DNA of 64,000 nucleotides, from NCBI RefSeq assembly GCF_003025555.1, contig NZ_PYMH01000016.1, positions 28,987 to 92,986 of the forward strand, given 5' to 3'. Positions within the stretch are counted from its first letter, which is position 1, and each line of letters starts with the position of its first letter. Position numbers and translations under genes: made by a program. Below are positions 16,655 through 26,538 of the stretch, one piece after another. The notes below the pieces were generated by a model. That model had not been told where the DNA came from and did not search any database. It saw only the letters and a program-made list of their open reading frames with translations. Source of the DNA: Photobacterium lutimaris. GTDB lineage: Bacteria > Pseudomonadota > Gammaproteobacteria > Enterobacterales > Vibrionaceae.

Positions 16655-17611
16655 ATGAAAAATTGCTACCTATACACAGCAGTCGCACTTGCGAGTTTCT
16701 CTACAATGAGTTTTGCCAACGAGTCTTCTCGGCTGAGTGGCGAGATTCTAGTGACCTCGGGCTATATGTCGACAAACTCGAATCTGAGCACCAATGGCAA
16801 TGCTCGCCTCAATGATTTAAACAGCAAAGGCTCTCATACCAATGATTTTATTGCTGCTCCGCTTGGCAGCCTAACGTATCGGTTGGGAGCTGATAATAAC
16901 CAGCGGGTTTACCTCGGTACATCAAGGGATGACCTTGCGGTAGGGGATCTGGCCTTCGAGGTGGGATACCAATACGATTTTGGGAATGGCACCGAACTTG
17001 ATGTTGCCTTTCTGCCGACGGTGGTGTCTGGTGAAGTGTGGGCTAACCCTTATCAAACCGGCTCGAATCGACAGAAAACTGATATTGAAGGCCATGCATT
17101 TCGTATGAAACTGAACAATATCAATAACTCTGGTGTGTCGGTAGATATGGCTTATGCCACTGCGGAAGTTGATAATGAGCAAGTCACAGAGCAGGCATTG
17201 CGTCGTGACCATGATACTTACTTTATTAAGGGCTCTCATCAATCGATGCTTAGCGATCGTTCTGGTTTAATTTCTTCAGTGTCGTATACCCATCGGGATG
17301 CAAAAGGTAAGGCTGAAACGTTTGACCAATATAAAGCTGAGCTGACGTATTTTACCTCTGTGGATGCACATAGTTTAGCTTTAACGGGGGGATATGCGTA
17401 CCGAGATTATGATGGCACCAATCCTATCTTTAATAAAGAGCGATCGGATAATCGCTATAAACTCTTTTTAGCTTACGAATATGCCGATTTTGCTGGTTGG
17501 GACAACTGGAGTTTAGTGTCATTGGCAGGCGCGAACTTCAATACATCGAATATCGATTTTTATGAAAGTGAAGAATACCTGATGACTGTCGGTATGAGTT
17601 ACCAATTCTAA
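16655..17611 (+). CDS. DUF2860-family outer-membrane protein
   Basis: A 318-residue exported beta-barrel protein with signal peptide MKNCYLYTAVALASFSTMSFA. The start at 16655 has AGAG six bases upstream; the ATG at 16649 abuts that site and is less likely. Characteristic family segments are GEILVTSGYMSTNSNLST, the YLGTSRDDLAVGDLAFEVGY strand pair, VAFLPTVVSGEVWANPY, and a C-terminal YLMTVGMSYQF ending in the aromatic residue used by the BAM machinery. DUF2860 proteins are known mainly from Vibrionaceae; their transport role is unproven. The preceding 220 bases are AT-rich and hold the promoter. Confidence 0.82.
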   Translation: MKNCYLYTAVALASFSTMSFANESSRLSGEILVTSGYMSTNSNLSTNGNARLNDLNSKGSHTNDFIAAPLGSLTYRLGADNNQRVYLGTSRDDLAVGDLAFEVGYQYDFGNGTELDVAFLPTVVSGEVWANPYQTGSNRQKTDIEGHAFRMKLNNINNSGVSVDMAYATAEVDNEQVTEQALRRDHDTYFIKGSHQSMLSDRSGLISSVSYTHRDAKGKAETFDQYKAELTYFTSVDAHSLALTGGYAYRDYDGTNPIFNKERSDNRYKLFLAYEYADFAGWDNWSLVSLAGANFNTSNIDFYESEEYLMTVGMSYQF

Positions 17612-17629
17612 GGACGTTAATTTTGCTCT

Positions 17630-17663
17630 ACGGTAACCCGTGGGGGCAAAAAATTGGTTACCG
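17630..17663. terminator. Hairpin between convergent genes
   Basis: Nine-base arms ACGGTAACC and GGTTACCGT with a 16-base loop, between the DUF2860 gene and the convergent LysR gene. Confidence 0.4.
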
Positions 17664-17684
17664 TTTGAAGAGTGAAGATTAGGC

Positions 17685-18620
17685 TTAGGTCATAGAAGGT
17701 TGAACCACGGTATCAAAGAATGTTTGCATTGTTTGATGTAGATGCTGATTGAGCGGGTAGCCTCGCTTGGATTGAAGATAGCCTCCAGAAACGCTGAACG
17801 TCTTTAAATGCGCTGGCATTTTTGGTAAAGGATAACAAGCCAAATTATCACTATGGGTAGTAAGAAAACTGCTGCTGATTTTTATAGCATCAGAGTTTTC
17901 AATTTTATCGACGATGATTGGGATACTGTGGGTCGTGAGAACAATATTGGGGGTATACCCCTTTTCTAGGTATAACTCGTCGAAGGGGTCATGCTTATAA
18001 TTTACAGCGTCAGCAATTATTTTTATCAGCGGGAGGTGGTGTATGGACTCCCAGTCGCTGGATTGGCTAAGGATGGGATGATTTTTTCTAGCCACAAAGC
18101 ACACATCTATATTACTTAGATGATGAGCATATAACTCTTGAGGGAGTGGGTAGAGGGAGAAGTGGACCATGTAATCTATTTTACGGTCTAAAATATTTTG
18201 CAGTGAGCCCTCTTGCCAATAAATTAACTCGAGGGAAGCATTAGGTAGTGCTTTGCTGAGTGCTCGATATATGCCCTGACCAAACGTTTCGAGCAGGCTC
18301 AATTCTACAGCAACCACTACTTTGCCGTTAAATTCATTTGGGTTAAAGCTCTGGTAGGACTCAAGAACATTAACAACTGGATTGAGCATACTTTCTGCCG
18401 CTTCAGCCAGTTTTTCAGCTAGTTCTGAGGGGGCGACACCGTGGGCCTTGCGGATAAACAACTGGTCGCCGAACGTTTCACGTAGTTTTGCCAGCCCTCG
18501 GCTAACACTTGTTTGCGAGATACCGAGTTTTTCTGCTGCAGTAGACGTGTTTCGGGTTTCAACAACAACCCGGAGCAGCTTCAATAGGTTTAGGTCAAGA
18601 TCCTCAAGATTGGTTTTCAT
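17685..18620 (-). CDS. LysR-family transcriptional regulator
   Basis: A 311-residue regulator. The N-terminal winged helix-turn-helix is clear (LNLLKLLRVVVETRNTSTAAEKLGISQTSVSRGLAKLRETFGDQLF). A two-lobed substrate-binding domain follows (GKVVVAVELSLLETFGQ; DYMVHFSLYPLPQE; DVCFVARKNHPIL). It is transcribed divergently from gltS across a 166-base AT-rich gap. The usual inference is that it controls gltS and responds to the transported amino acid or a derivative. The target is not proven. Confidence 0.85.
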   Translation of the reverse strand: MKTNLEDLDLNLLKLLRVVVETRNTSTAAEKLGISQTSVSRGLAKLRETFGDQLFIRKAHGVAPSELAEKLAEAAESMLNPVVNVLESYQSFNPNEFNGKVVVAVELSLLETFGQGIYRALSKALPNASLELIYWQEGSLQNILDRKIDYMVHFSLYPLPQELYAHHLSNIDVCFVARKNHPILSQSSDWESIHHLPLIKIIADAVNYKHDPFDELYLEKGYTPNIVLTTHSIPIIVDKIENSDAIKISSSFLTTHSDNLACYPLPKMPAHLKTFSVSGGYLQSKRGYPLNQHLHQTMQTFFDTVVQPSMT

Positions 18621-18786
18621 CTGCTGTGTCTACTCCATGGTCAACGTCCAATATAATCTGTTACTAACATAGCACATGCAGATTTATTTAAAAGATTAGT
18701 CTTCATTGTGTTATTACTTTTATGTCTGAAGAGTTGTATTAACTCTCAGCTTTTATTTTTTTTGATTTTATATAGGTTGATAAGTT

Positions 18787-19983
18787 ATGCAGACTGTTGT
18801 GGTAGACGGTTTTGTTTCTTTTACGCTAGCAATTTGTTTATTATTTATTGGTAAGTTTGCCACAATACGTTTTGAGGTACTAAGAAAATACAGTATTCCA
18901 GAGCCAGTTATTGGTGGTTTTATTTGTGCAATAACGGTAGCGATAATTTATTATGTCTTTAATACTGCGATCGAGTTTGAGCTCGAGGCAAGAGGCACCT
19001 TATTACTCTATTTCTTTGCCGGCATTGGATTAAGTGCAAATATCCAGACACTATTGTCTGGTGGAAAGCCACTCTTTATCCTTACTCTACTGGCTGTGAT
19101 CTATATCGGGTTGCAGAACATAGTCGGCGTCAGCATTGCCTCCTTATTTGGCTTCGAGCCGATAATAGGTTTAATGGCAGGATCTATTTCATTAATTGGT
19201 GGCGTCGGAACAACCATGGCGTGGTCGCCAACATTTACTGAAATGGGCCTTGAGGGTGCGGCTGAAATCGGTATCGCCAGTAATACATTGGGTCTTATCT
19301 CTGCGTGCCTTGTCGGTGGTCCGATCGCAAACTACTTAATTAAGAAGTATCGCTTGGAGGCGAATACGGATCACCAACTGGATATTGGTGTTTGCCACAA
19401 CGAAACCTTCAAGCTGGATCATTTTGGCTATTTGTACGCATGGCTGATGCTCAACTTGAGCTTGATGCTAGGGTATTTTGTTGATATGGCGCTAGCATCT
19501 ATGGGGCTTCAGTTGCCCATGTTTGTTGCTTGCCTACTGGCTGGCATCATTATCGGCAACTTTAAATCGGTGGTGCTAAAGCAAAAGAGCAGTAGGAATG
19601 CCCAGCTTGGACAGACGTTGATCTCAGATATCTGCCTAGGTATGTTCCTGACAATGGCTTTGATGGGGCTTCAATTATGGCAATTGCAGAGCTCGGTATT
19701 GTTTTTAAGTGCTGTGATGATCTGCCAGGTTATTCTTTCAGTAGGGTTCACTCTATTGGTGGTATTCCGGACCATGGGTAAGAATTATGAAGCGGCGGTG
19801 ATCAGTTCCGGCTTTGGTGGCATCACTCTTGGCTCAACGGCTACGGCCATCGTCAATATGACGGCAGTTACCCAGCAACATGGCGCGGCACACAAGGCTT
19901 TTATCATCGTTCCATTGGTATGTGGCTTCTTTATTGATATTGCCAATGCTTTGATAATAAATACTTTCATTCAAGTGTTTTAG
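18787..19983 (+). CDS. gltS: Sodium/glutamate symporter
   Basis: A 398-residue inner-membrane carrier, close to the E. coli GltS length. About 10-12 hydrophobic segments are visible, arranged in two inverted halves. Family signatures include the GIGLSANIQTLLSGG region, GSISLIGGVGTTMAWSP and, in the second half, GFGGITLGSTATAIVNMTAVTQQHGAAHKAFIIVP, the matching re-entrant loops that bind sodium and glutamate. It imports L-glutamate (D-glutamate also in known members) with sodium. Divergent from the LysR gene; no downstream partner. Confidence 0.92.
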   Translation: MQTVVVDGFVSFTLAICLLFIGKFATIRFEVLRKYSIPEPVIGGFICAITVAIIYYVFNTAIEFELEARGTLLLYFFAGIGLSANIQTLLSGGKPLFILTLLAVIYIGLQNIVGVSIASLFGFEPIIGLMAGSISLIGGVGTTMAWSPTFTEMGLEGAAEIGIASNTLGLISACLVGGPIANYLIKKYRLEANTDHQLDIGVCHNETFKLDHFGYLYAWLMLNLSLMLGYFVDMALASMGLQLPMFVACLLAGIIIGNFKSVVLKQKSSRNAQLGQTLISDICLGMFLTMALMGLQLWQLQSSVLFLSAVMICQVILSVGFTLLVVFRTMGKNYEAAVISSGFGGITLGSTATAIVNMTAVTQQHGAAHKAFIIVPLVCGFFIDIANALIINTFIQVF

Positions 19984-20522
19984 TGACGAGATAGAACAAA
20001 ATACCTTGAAACACACAATGTTGGCTGTTGAATGATGGTTTTTAGAGCCTCAATCCACGGCCATATTGGTATGGTTAGCATTTAAGCTGTTAACTAACAA
20101 TCAGGGGAAAATAGTCATCAAAAACGTAGGGATGCAAGAAATGAGAAAGGTATTTTAGGGTTTTTATGCAATTTATAATGATAAAAGAGATGTGATCTGA
20201 CCGATTATTATTGAATTTCTGTGAGCAATTTATCAAAAAACGATCAAATCACACGGGTTTTGTTATTTTCTCACTGAGATTACATTCAAAAATAGCGAAT
20301 CATTCGCATGAAAAAGGTTGATGCTGCCACGGTATTAGCATAATTGTGGATATTTAGTCGTAAAGTGACTATTTATTCCGTTAACAGTTGTGTTCTAGTG
20401 AAATGATATTTTGAGTTGCGTCACATTTACCTTGAAATAATTAACTTACTATTTTGCCACTTCGATAAGTATTTCAAATTAATCGATTAAAACCTCTGAC
20501 TACATATAAGGAAAATGTCGAC
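19984..20522. other. Long AT-rich intergenic region
   Basis: About 540 bases with no credible gene on either strand. It contains the short inverted repeat GCGAATCATTCGC at 20297-20309 and ends in a ribosome binding site (AAGGAAAA) before the RidA fusion. Its length suggests regulated expression of that gene. Confidence 0.45.
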
Positions 20523-21785
20523 ATGGCTGGCATCATTAAAGTTTCACGCAATACAGAAAATGCCCCTCAAAGCACTCTATCTTCTCAAACAGTTGCTTTC
20601 TCTCATTACAATAACTTTTCTGCACAGTTACCTGTAGACCCTAAAACAGGCGAAATTGTTGTCGGTGATGTAAAAGATCAAGCAAAGCAGTGTTTAACAA
20701 ATATCAAAGCCATTGTTGAAAGCATTAACCATGTAATGGATGACGTTGTAAAAATTAACGTATTCCTTAAAGATGTTGCTGATATGGAAGCGGTAGATGA
20801 AGTTTACGCAACCTTCTTCGACAACCTTCTTCCTACCCGTACTGTCGTTCAGGTTGCTGCGTTACCGATGAGCGATGCATTGGTTCAAATGGATGCGCTT
20901 ATCTCAAACGGTGAAGGTACTGCGCCACAAGACCCATGCGCACTTATCAAGCTTTCTCGTAACACTGAAAATGCCCCTCAATGTGCGCTATCTACACAAA
21001 CAGTTGCTTTCTCTCACTACAACAACATCTCAGCTCAGCTACCCGTTGACCCTAAAACAGGTGCGCTTGTAGAGGGCGGTGTGAAAGAGCAAACCGCTCA
21101 GTGTCTAAAGAACATGAAAGCCGTTCTAGAAAGCATTGATGTTCCTTTCGATGATATCGTTAAAATCAATATGTACCTGAACGATCTCGCTGATGTTGAT
21201 GCAGTAAACGAAGTGTACTCAACCTTCTTCCCTGATTCAGCAATTGCTCGTACAGTGGCATATGTACCAGCACGCTCAGTTATTGCTGCTGATGCGCTAC
21301 CTATGGGGGCATTGGTACAGATTGATGCTTCTGTATCTCACGGCGACGGCACACCTCCGCAAGAAGTTGAAGATCGTCACAACATCGTGATTCGTGCAAA
21401 CAATACTGATGCGGCACCACGTAGCGCACTACACACACAAACTGTTGCTTTCTCTCACTACAACCACGTTGCAGCTCAACTGCCTGTTGATGTGAAAACC
21501 AATGCAATCGTAGCGGGTGGTGCTAAAGAGCAAGCTGAGCAGTGCATGAAAAACATCAAAGCTATCGTTGAGAGTGTTGACCACGTTATGGACGACATCG
21601 TTAAAATCAACATCCAACTTAAAGATGTTGCTGATATCGATGCGGTAAACGAAGTGTATACAACGTTCTTCCAAGGCGATCTTCCAGCACGTACTGTTGT
21701 GGGTGTATCTCAAATTGAAATGGGTGCACTAGTACAAATCGACGCTGTTGTTTCTAACGGTGAAGGTACGCTGCCACAAGCATAA
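20523..21785 (+). CDS. Triple-domain RidA/YjgF-family protein
   Basis: A 420-residue protein made of three tandem RidA (reactive imine/enamine deaminase) domains, at about 1-137, 138-282 and 283-420. Each begins with an SRNTENAPQ- or NNTDAAPR-type segment, then QTVAFSHYNN...AQLPVD, a KEQ...C-x-x-N-x-K-A-[IV]-[VL]-E-S helix and a V-K-I-N strand, and ends in ARTVV...ALVQ-[IM]-DA. The arginine that binds the substrate carboxylate in RidA is kept in all three (R106, R243, R390); the usual following Cys is Val or Ala and the late Glu is Asp. Normal RidA is a homotrimer with active sites between subunits, so this chain could fold as a trimer by itself. Repeat two has a roughly ten-residue insertion after its arginine. 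Confidence 0.88.
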   Translation: MAGIIKVSRNTENAPQSTLSSQTVAFSHYNNFSAQLPVDPKTGEIVVGDVKDQAKQCLTNIKAIVESINHVMDDVVKINVFLKDVADMEAVDEVYATFFDNLLPTRTVVQVAALPMSDALVQMDALISNGEGTAPQDPCALIKLSRNTENAPQCALSTQTVAFSHYNNISAQLPVDPKTGALVEGGVKEQTAQCLKNMKAVLESIDVPFDDIVKINMYLNDLADVDAVNEVYSTFFPDSAIARTVAYVPARSVIAADALPMGALVQIDASVSHGDGTPPQEVEDRHNIVIRANNTDAAPRSALHTQTVAFSHYNHVAAQLPVDVKTNAIVAGGAKEQAEQCMKNIKAIVESVDHVMDDIVKINIQLKDVADIDAVNEVYTTFFQGDLPARTVVGVSQIEMGALVQIDAVVSNGEGTLPQA

Positions 21786-21850
21786 GATAGGCTGAATACG
21801 GATTAGCCAATATGCAATGGCTGTAAGCGTCATTCAATAACAACAATTGG

Positions 21851-21909
21851 GCAGGCTCTTATTAGTTGAACACTTCAATGAGGTTCAATTAATAAGGGCC
21901 TGTCTTTTT
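21851..21909 (+). terminator. Long-stem terminator after the RidA fusion
   Basis: Twenty-base, nearly perfect arms (21852-21871 pairing with 21883-21902) are followed by TCTTTTTA. Confidence 0.8.
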
Positions 21910-21938
21910 AGTTAATGCGCAAGATAGGTAATACGCAC

Positions 21939-23234
21939 TTAGAAATCCCACTGTAGGTAGAGGTTATTGTAGTCACTGCCGCCTTTTATCCTGCCGAAGG
22001 CGGAGGCCTGGGTGAAGATCCCCGATCGGTGATGTAGGCTATAGCCTAGCCACATGTTCGAGAGCGATTGGTTGTTGAACACATCTCCGATGTTGACATC
22101 AAATGAGAAATCTAAGTAGTTCATTAGCTTACTTGGGGTATAGTCTTTTTCGCTCAGTCGCGCGCTTTCAATATGGCTAATTTGGGTGCTGTAAGAGATG
22201 CCTTCCGCGAAGCCGAAGCGCCATGTCGTCGGCCAATTGAAGGTATAGTAGGCTTTGATCGCCACCACATACTCACCAAAACTGCCTTGGACATCGGACT
22301 TATGGTGCTGAATAAAGCCTGGGGTAACATAAAAATCTAACGGCCAACCAAATACTGTGTCTGCTACGGGATGGCCATAGAACACTGAAGTCATGGTGTT
22401 TCTGTATGGATCGGTTTTGTTGTTAAGCATCAACAGATCAGACACACCGGAAGTGGTCGCAACGCCGCTGGCAATTCGTAGGTACGAGTTGGTTGGGAGC
22501 TGTGAGTGTGTTCTTTGTCCCGGGGTATTGAATAGCGCCAGGCCTAGGTAGGTTTCCCATTGTGCCCTAGAGTCGACGATATCACTTTGATAAGTCTTAT
22601 TATCGAGCAGGGTGGCATTGGTTTGGCCGACCGCATAGAGGTTTTCATAGAGCTGATAGCGACCTTTGACACCGGCGCTATAGCTAAACCCGTAACCAAT
22701 GTCCTCGGTGTTCAGTGCATAGTAGGTATTATTGAATCTCGAGGATTTCCCCGTTACGGTGACATAAGGGCTGATACGCCAAGATGGTTGATCAATGGTA
22801 TATTCACTGGTGAGGTTGGAGTAGACCCGACCATCTTTATCGCTAAGTAACTCTGCGCTGATATCAAGCTGTGGAGAATAGTGCCAGGTGATATTACCGC
22901 CAAGATCAAACTGGGTACCTTGTACGTCATTTTGGTAGCGCTTTGGGATATCAAAAAAACGGATCCTGCCAAGTGCACCTACAGAGACGCTATCACCATG
23001 GTAAAACCGGTATCCGCCGGAAGCACCGTCGAGGTAAAAACTCTCGCCTTGGTAAAATAGCAGCGGCATGACATCGTGTACCACATTGTCGCTGGTATCA
23101 AAGATGATGTTTGCGCTGCGCATGCCAATCCCCACACCCCAGCTTTCCTTCTCTGAAGAAGAGTGCGAATGAGGATGAGAAGCGGCAGTGGCAATAGAGG
23201 TCACTAACAGTGGAAGTAAGTAGAGGTATTTCAT
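21939..23234 (-). CDS. MipA/OmpV-family outer-membrane protein, extended
   Basis: A 431-residue exported protein (signal peptide MKYLYLLPLLVTSIATAA, then a His-rich linker HPHSHSS). Residues about 30-240 match the MipA/OmpV barrel: WGVGIGMR, V-M-P-L-L-F-Y-Q-G, Y-L-D-G-A-S-G-G-Y-R-F. The family is usually near 250 residues; this one continues for about 190 more, ending in WLGYSLHHRSGIFTQASAFG and LYLQWDF, which looks like a second small barrel. The ATG at 23234 is chosen over a GTG at 23243. Relatives bind murein synthases or act as porins; the role here is open. Confidence 0.75.
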   Translation of the reverse strand: MKYLYLLPLLVTSIATAASHPHSHSSSEKESWGVGIGMRSANIIFDTSDNVVHDVMPLLFYQGESFYLDGASGGYRFYHGDSVSVGALGRIRFFDIPKRYQNDVQGTQFDLGGNITWHYSPQLDISAELLSDKDGRVYSNLTSEYTIDQPSWRISPYVTVTGKSSRFNNTYYALNTEDIGYGFSYSAGVKGRYQLYENLYAVGQTNATLLDNKTYQSDIVDSRAQWETYLGLALFNTPGQRTHSQLPTNSYLRIASGVATTSGVSDLLMLNNKTDPYRNTMTSVFYGHPVADTVFGWPLDFYVTPGFIQHHKSDVQGSFGEYVVAIKAYYTFNWPTTWRFGFAEGISYSTQISHIESARLSEKDYTPSKLMNYLDFSFDVNIGDVFNNQSLSNMWLGYSLHHRSGIFTQASAFGRIKGGSDYNNLYLQWDF

Positions 23235-23430
23235 GGTTAACACTCATGAATTAATGTTGTGGGGTTATATCCATTGCTTTATAACCCACTGAATTAAAGT
23301 GGTTTATATTATGGGCTTTCTGTTTTATATATTTTATAGGAAGGGATGTTTAAGTGAATGACTATCAGATATTCACTTTCTATTTGTTATCTTTCTTAAA
23401 TTGGATGTCGGTTGAGTCTTTTGATAGATA

Positions 23431-23460
23431 AAAAAGCCTGAGCAATGCCCAGGCTTTTTA
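23431..23460 (-). terminator. Terminator of the RND efflux operon
   Basis: Ten-base arms AAAAAGCCTG and CAGGCTTTTT with a nine-base loop. It is located just 3' of the permease gene on its strand and can also work in the other direction. Confidence 0.8.
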
Positions 23461-23469
23461 TTATTATTC

Positions 23470-26400
23470 TTAATAGGCAGAATGGTTATCTGCATGAATT
23501 GGCTTAATCTTGAAGAACAGCGCATAGTTCAATGGAATAACGACTAAGGTCAGTACCGTGGCAAATAACAAGCCAAACATAATGGTCACCGCCATGCTCT
23601 TGAAGAAAGGGTCAACCAGCAATGGTGCGACACCTAGAATGGTGGTGGTCGCCCCCAAGATCACAGGTCGTGCCCTGCTCATCGCCGCATCAATGATGGC
23701 ATGGTAAGGGGGTTTACCCGCTCGTACCTCATTGTCCGCCTGATCAACCAGTACAATTGCATTTTTCACCATCATCCCGACCAAGCTCAGGAAGCCCAGT
23801 GTAGCCATGAACTCAAATGGTGTCTGGAAGATGATCAAACCGAACGCAACACCAACAACCGCGAGCGGAACCGTCAGCCAGATAACCAGTGCCTGTCGGA
23901 TACCATTGAACATGAACACCACCGCTAAGACCATCGCAGCGAAACCGTAAGGTGCCGAAATCATCAGGCCTTCATCCGCCTCTTTGGCTTCTTTGTATTC
24001 ACCATGCCACTCAAGCTGGTAGCCCACTGGTAGTGGCATATTGTCGATTTCAGTCTTTATTGAGTCGAATGCTGTTGAGGTGAGTACTCCTGGCGCTGGA
24101 TCGGCCTGCGCCATAATGGTTGGAATACGGTTCACACGTCTTAGCATCGCATCTTGCCACTCGACATTATTAGACTCGATCAGCTGGCTCAACTGGATGA
24201 AACTACCAGCTGTTGAACTAAACACTTGGGTCTGCTCAATCGCATATTCATGATTACGCTCATCTTTTGGCGATCGAACAACGATAGGAACCATATCGTT
24301 GCCTTCACGGTATACACCGACCTGCCGACCAGACAAGGTTTGCTCAATGGCACTGTTCAATTCCTGGGTCGTTAAACCGAACTGCTGCGTCTTTTCTGCC
24401 GAAAACACCGGGCTTAGCACGGGCACTTGCTGGCGCCAATCATCTTGTACCGCAATCAGGTTCGGGTTGTTGTGCATCAAGACTTTTGCCTGCTCTGCCA
24501 ACTGGCGCAGCACTTCACTATTCGGGCCTTTGAAAGCGGCTTCAATTTTCTTGCCACCCCCCGGGCCAAGCATGAATTTCCACACATTGATAGACGCATC
24601 TTGATAACGCTCGCCCAACTCGACCTGCAGCTCGGCAACCAATGCCTCAATGATGTTGTAGTCGTCGACATCGATCAAGAGTTGACCATAGCTCGGGTTC
24701 TCTGGCTCTGCAGAGTACGTCAGCATAAAGCGCAGGCCACCTGAACCGATAAAGCTAATGGTATTGGTGACGCCGTCTTTGGCTCTCACGTCTTTTTCAA
24801 TGTCTAGCATGATGCTTTCCGTGCGCGAGATATCTGAGCCTTGCGGCAGGAAGACATCAATCGCAAACTGTGCGCGTTGTGATTCCGGCATAAAGCCCGG
24901 CGGTACATAGCCGAACGCTTTGACACCCATAACAAACACCGCAATCACTACCATGATGCTGGTTTTCTGGTTGTTGAGGACGTTGACCAAGACTTTGTTG
25001 TAGAGCTTACCGGCTCGTCCAGGTTGTGCGTTGCTCTTCTGAGCATTGACTTTGATGAAGTCATGACACAGTAGCGGGGTGACGGTAATGGCCAGTACCC
25101 AGCTCAAGAACATGGAGTAGAGGATCACCCAGAACAGTGAGCCTGCATATTCTCCCATGTTTGATGGCGACAGACCGATAGCACTGAAGGCACAGATCCC
25201 GACAATCGTACCACCAAGTAGTGGCCACTTGGTTTCTTCAACGATGTCGGCGGCAATGGCTTCGCGATTGGCAGCCGGGTTCTTCTGTAGGCGGGTAAGA
25301 ATACCGTCTGTGACCACGATGGCGTTATCAACTAACATCCCCAAGGCAATGATCAGAGCACCCAGTGAAATACGCTGCATGGCGATGTCGTCAATCAGCA
25401 TGACGATCAGTGTGCCGGCTACTGTCAATACCAGAACGAAGCCGATGATAATTCCAGTTCGTACCCCCATAAATAGCAGCAAGACCACAAAGACAATGAC
25501 AACGGCTGCAATCAAGTTGTTGATGAAATCGGCGACAGACGCTTTTACCGATTCAGACTGAATCGAAATGTCGTGCAATTCAATGCCGACTGGCCGTTGG
25601 CTTTCCAGCTCGGCAATACGGACGGTGACCGCATCGCCCATCTCGACCACATTGCCGCCGGCGACATTTGAGATCCCTAATCCTATAGCACGCATGCCGT
25701 TATAACGCATCAGCACGGATGTTGGTTCCTGGTATCCACGGGTCACTGTCGCGATATCACCAAGGCGCATAATGGTGTTGTTTTCACCAATACCGATCTG
25801 TAAGTTCTTCAGATCATCAAACGTGCGCACGTTTGAGGTTGGCACTACGGCAACACGCATGGACTCGGTTTCCATCGTACCTGCCACGGTGACCATATTT
25901 TGCTTTTGTAGGACTTGGTAAACCTGTTCTGCAGATAGGCCAAATTGCTCCAGGCGAGCACTGGCGATCTCGACAAATATCGCTTCCTGCTTTTCTGCCA
26001 TGGTGGTGGTTTTAGAGACCCCGGGTACCAGTACAAGCTCTCGTCTTAAGTCATCCACATAATCTTGCAGCTGTTTGTCAGTGTAGCCTTCACCAGTTAC
26101 CGCGTAGAATTGGGCGAAGACATCGGCAAAGTCGTCGTTGACGATGGATGGCCCAGCTCCCGGAGGCAACATGCGCTGGGCATCATTGATCTTCCTGCGC
26201 AGCTTATCCCAAACCTGCTGCAGCTCGGCATCGGTGTTGGAGAAGCTGCGTTTGATTTCAACGGTAACCTCAGACAGACCTTGCTTGGAGACTGATGTGA
26301 CCTCTTCCAATTCCTGTAATGACTGTACCGCTCCCTCGATAACATCGGTGACCTCATCTGCAACTTCTTGTGCTGTAGCACCTGAATACGGCGTAACAAT

Positions 26401-26538
26401 GACCGCTTGCCTAATTACAAACTCAGGGTCTTCGAAGCGGCCGAGTTTCAGGTAGCTGAGGTAGCCCCCGATCAAGGTCAGGGCAATCAAGACCCAAACA
26501 CTGGTGCGTTTCGCTAATGTGTAGCGAGCGATATTCAT
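23470..26538 (-). CDS. RND efflux transporter, inner-membrane permease
   Basis: A 1022-residue AcrB-type proton-driven drug pump of the HAE-1 group. It has 12 transmembrane segments in two halves and two large periplasmic porter loops. Family marks include YLKLGRFEDPEF, SGATAQEVADEVTDVIE, GALIIALGMLVDNAIVV and GFLSLVGMMVKNAIVLVDQ. In the proton relay the TM4 pair is D404-N405, where AcrB has two aspartates, and K925 is kept in TM10. Its start codon shares one base with the stop of the membrane fusion gene, so the two are translationally coupled. No outer-membrane TolC gene is in the operon, so it probably uses a TolC encoded elsewhere. Substrates unknown. Confidence 0.92.
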   Translation of the reverse strand: MNIARYTLAKRTSVWVLIALTLIGGYLSYLKLGRFEDPEFVIRQAVIVTPYSGATAQEVADEVTDVIEGAVQSLQELEEVTSVSKQGLSEVTVEIKRSFSNTDAELQQVWDKLRRKINDAQRMLPPGAGPSIVNDDFADVFAQFYAVTGEGYTDKQLQDYVDDLRRELVLVPGVSKTTTMAEKQEAIFVEIASARLEQFGLSAEQVYQVLQKQNMVTVAGTMETESMRVAVVPTSNVRTFDDLKNLQIGIGENNTIMRLGDIATVTRGYQEPTSVLMRYNGMRAIGLGISNVAGGNVVEMGDAVTVRIAELESQRPVGIELHDISIQSESVKASVADFINNLIAAVVIVFVVLLLFMGVRTGIIIGFVLVLTVAGTLIVMLIDDIAMQRISLGALIIALGMLVDNAIVVTDGILTRLQKNPAANREAIAADIVEETKWPLLGGTIVGICAFSAIGLSPSNMGEYAGSLFWVILYSMFLSWVLAITVTPLLCHDFIKVNAQKSNAQPGRAGKLYNKVLVNVLNNQKTSIMVVIAVFVMGVKAFGYVPPGFMPESQRAQFAIDVFLPQGSDISRTESIMLDIEKDVRAKDGVTNTISFIGSGGLRFMLTYSAEPENPSYGQLLIDVDDYNIIEALVAELQVELGERYQDASINVWKFMLGPGGGKKIEAAFKGPNSEVLRQLAEQAKVLMHNNPNLIAVQDDWRQQVPVLSPVFSAEKTQQFGLTTQELNSAIEQTLSGRQVGVYREGNDMVPIVVRSPKDERNHEYAIEQTQVFSSTAGSFIQLSQLIESNNVEWQDAMLRRVNRIPTIMAQADPAPGVLTSTAFDSIKTEIDNMPLPVGYQLEWHGEYKEAKEADEGLMISAPYGFAAMVLAVVFMFNGIRQALVIWLTVPLAVVGVAFGLIIFQTPFEFMATLGFLSLVGMMVKNAIVLVDQADNEVRAGKPPYHAIIDAAMSRARPVILGATTTILGVAPLLVDPFFKSMAVTIMFGLLFATVLTLVVIPLNYALFFKIKPIHADNHSAY

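Noticed and set aside
20297..20309. Short inverted repeat GCGAATCATTCGC as an operator
   Set aside because: Six-base arms in an AT-rich region are not enough to claim a site.
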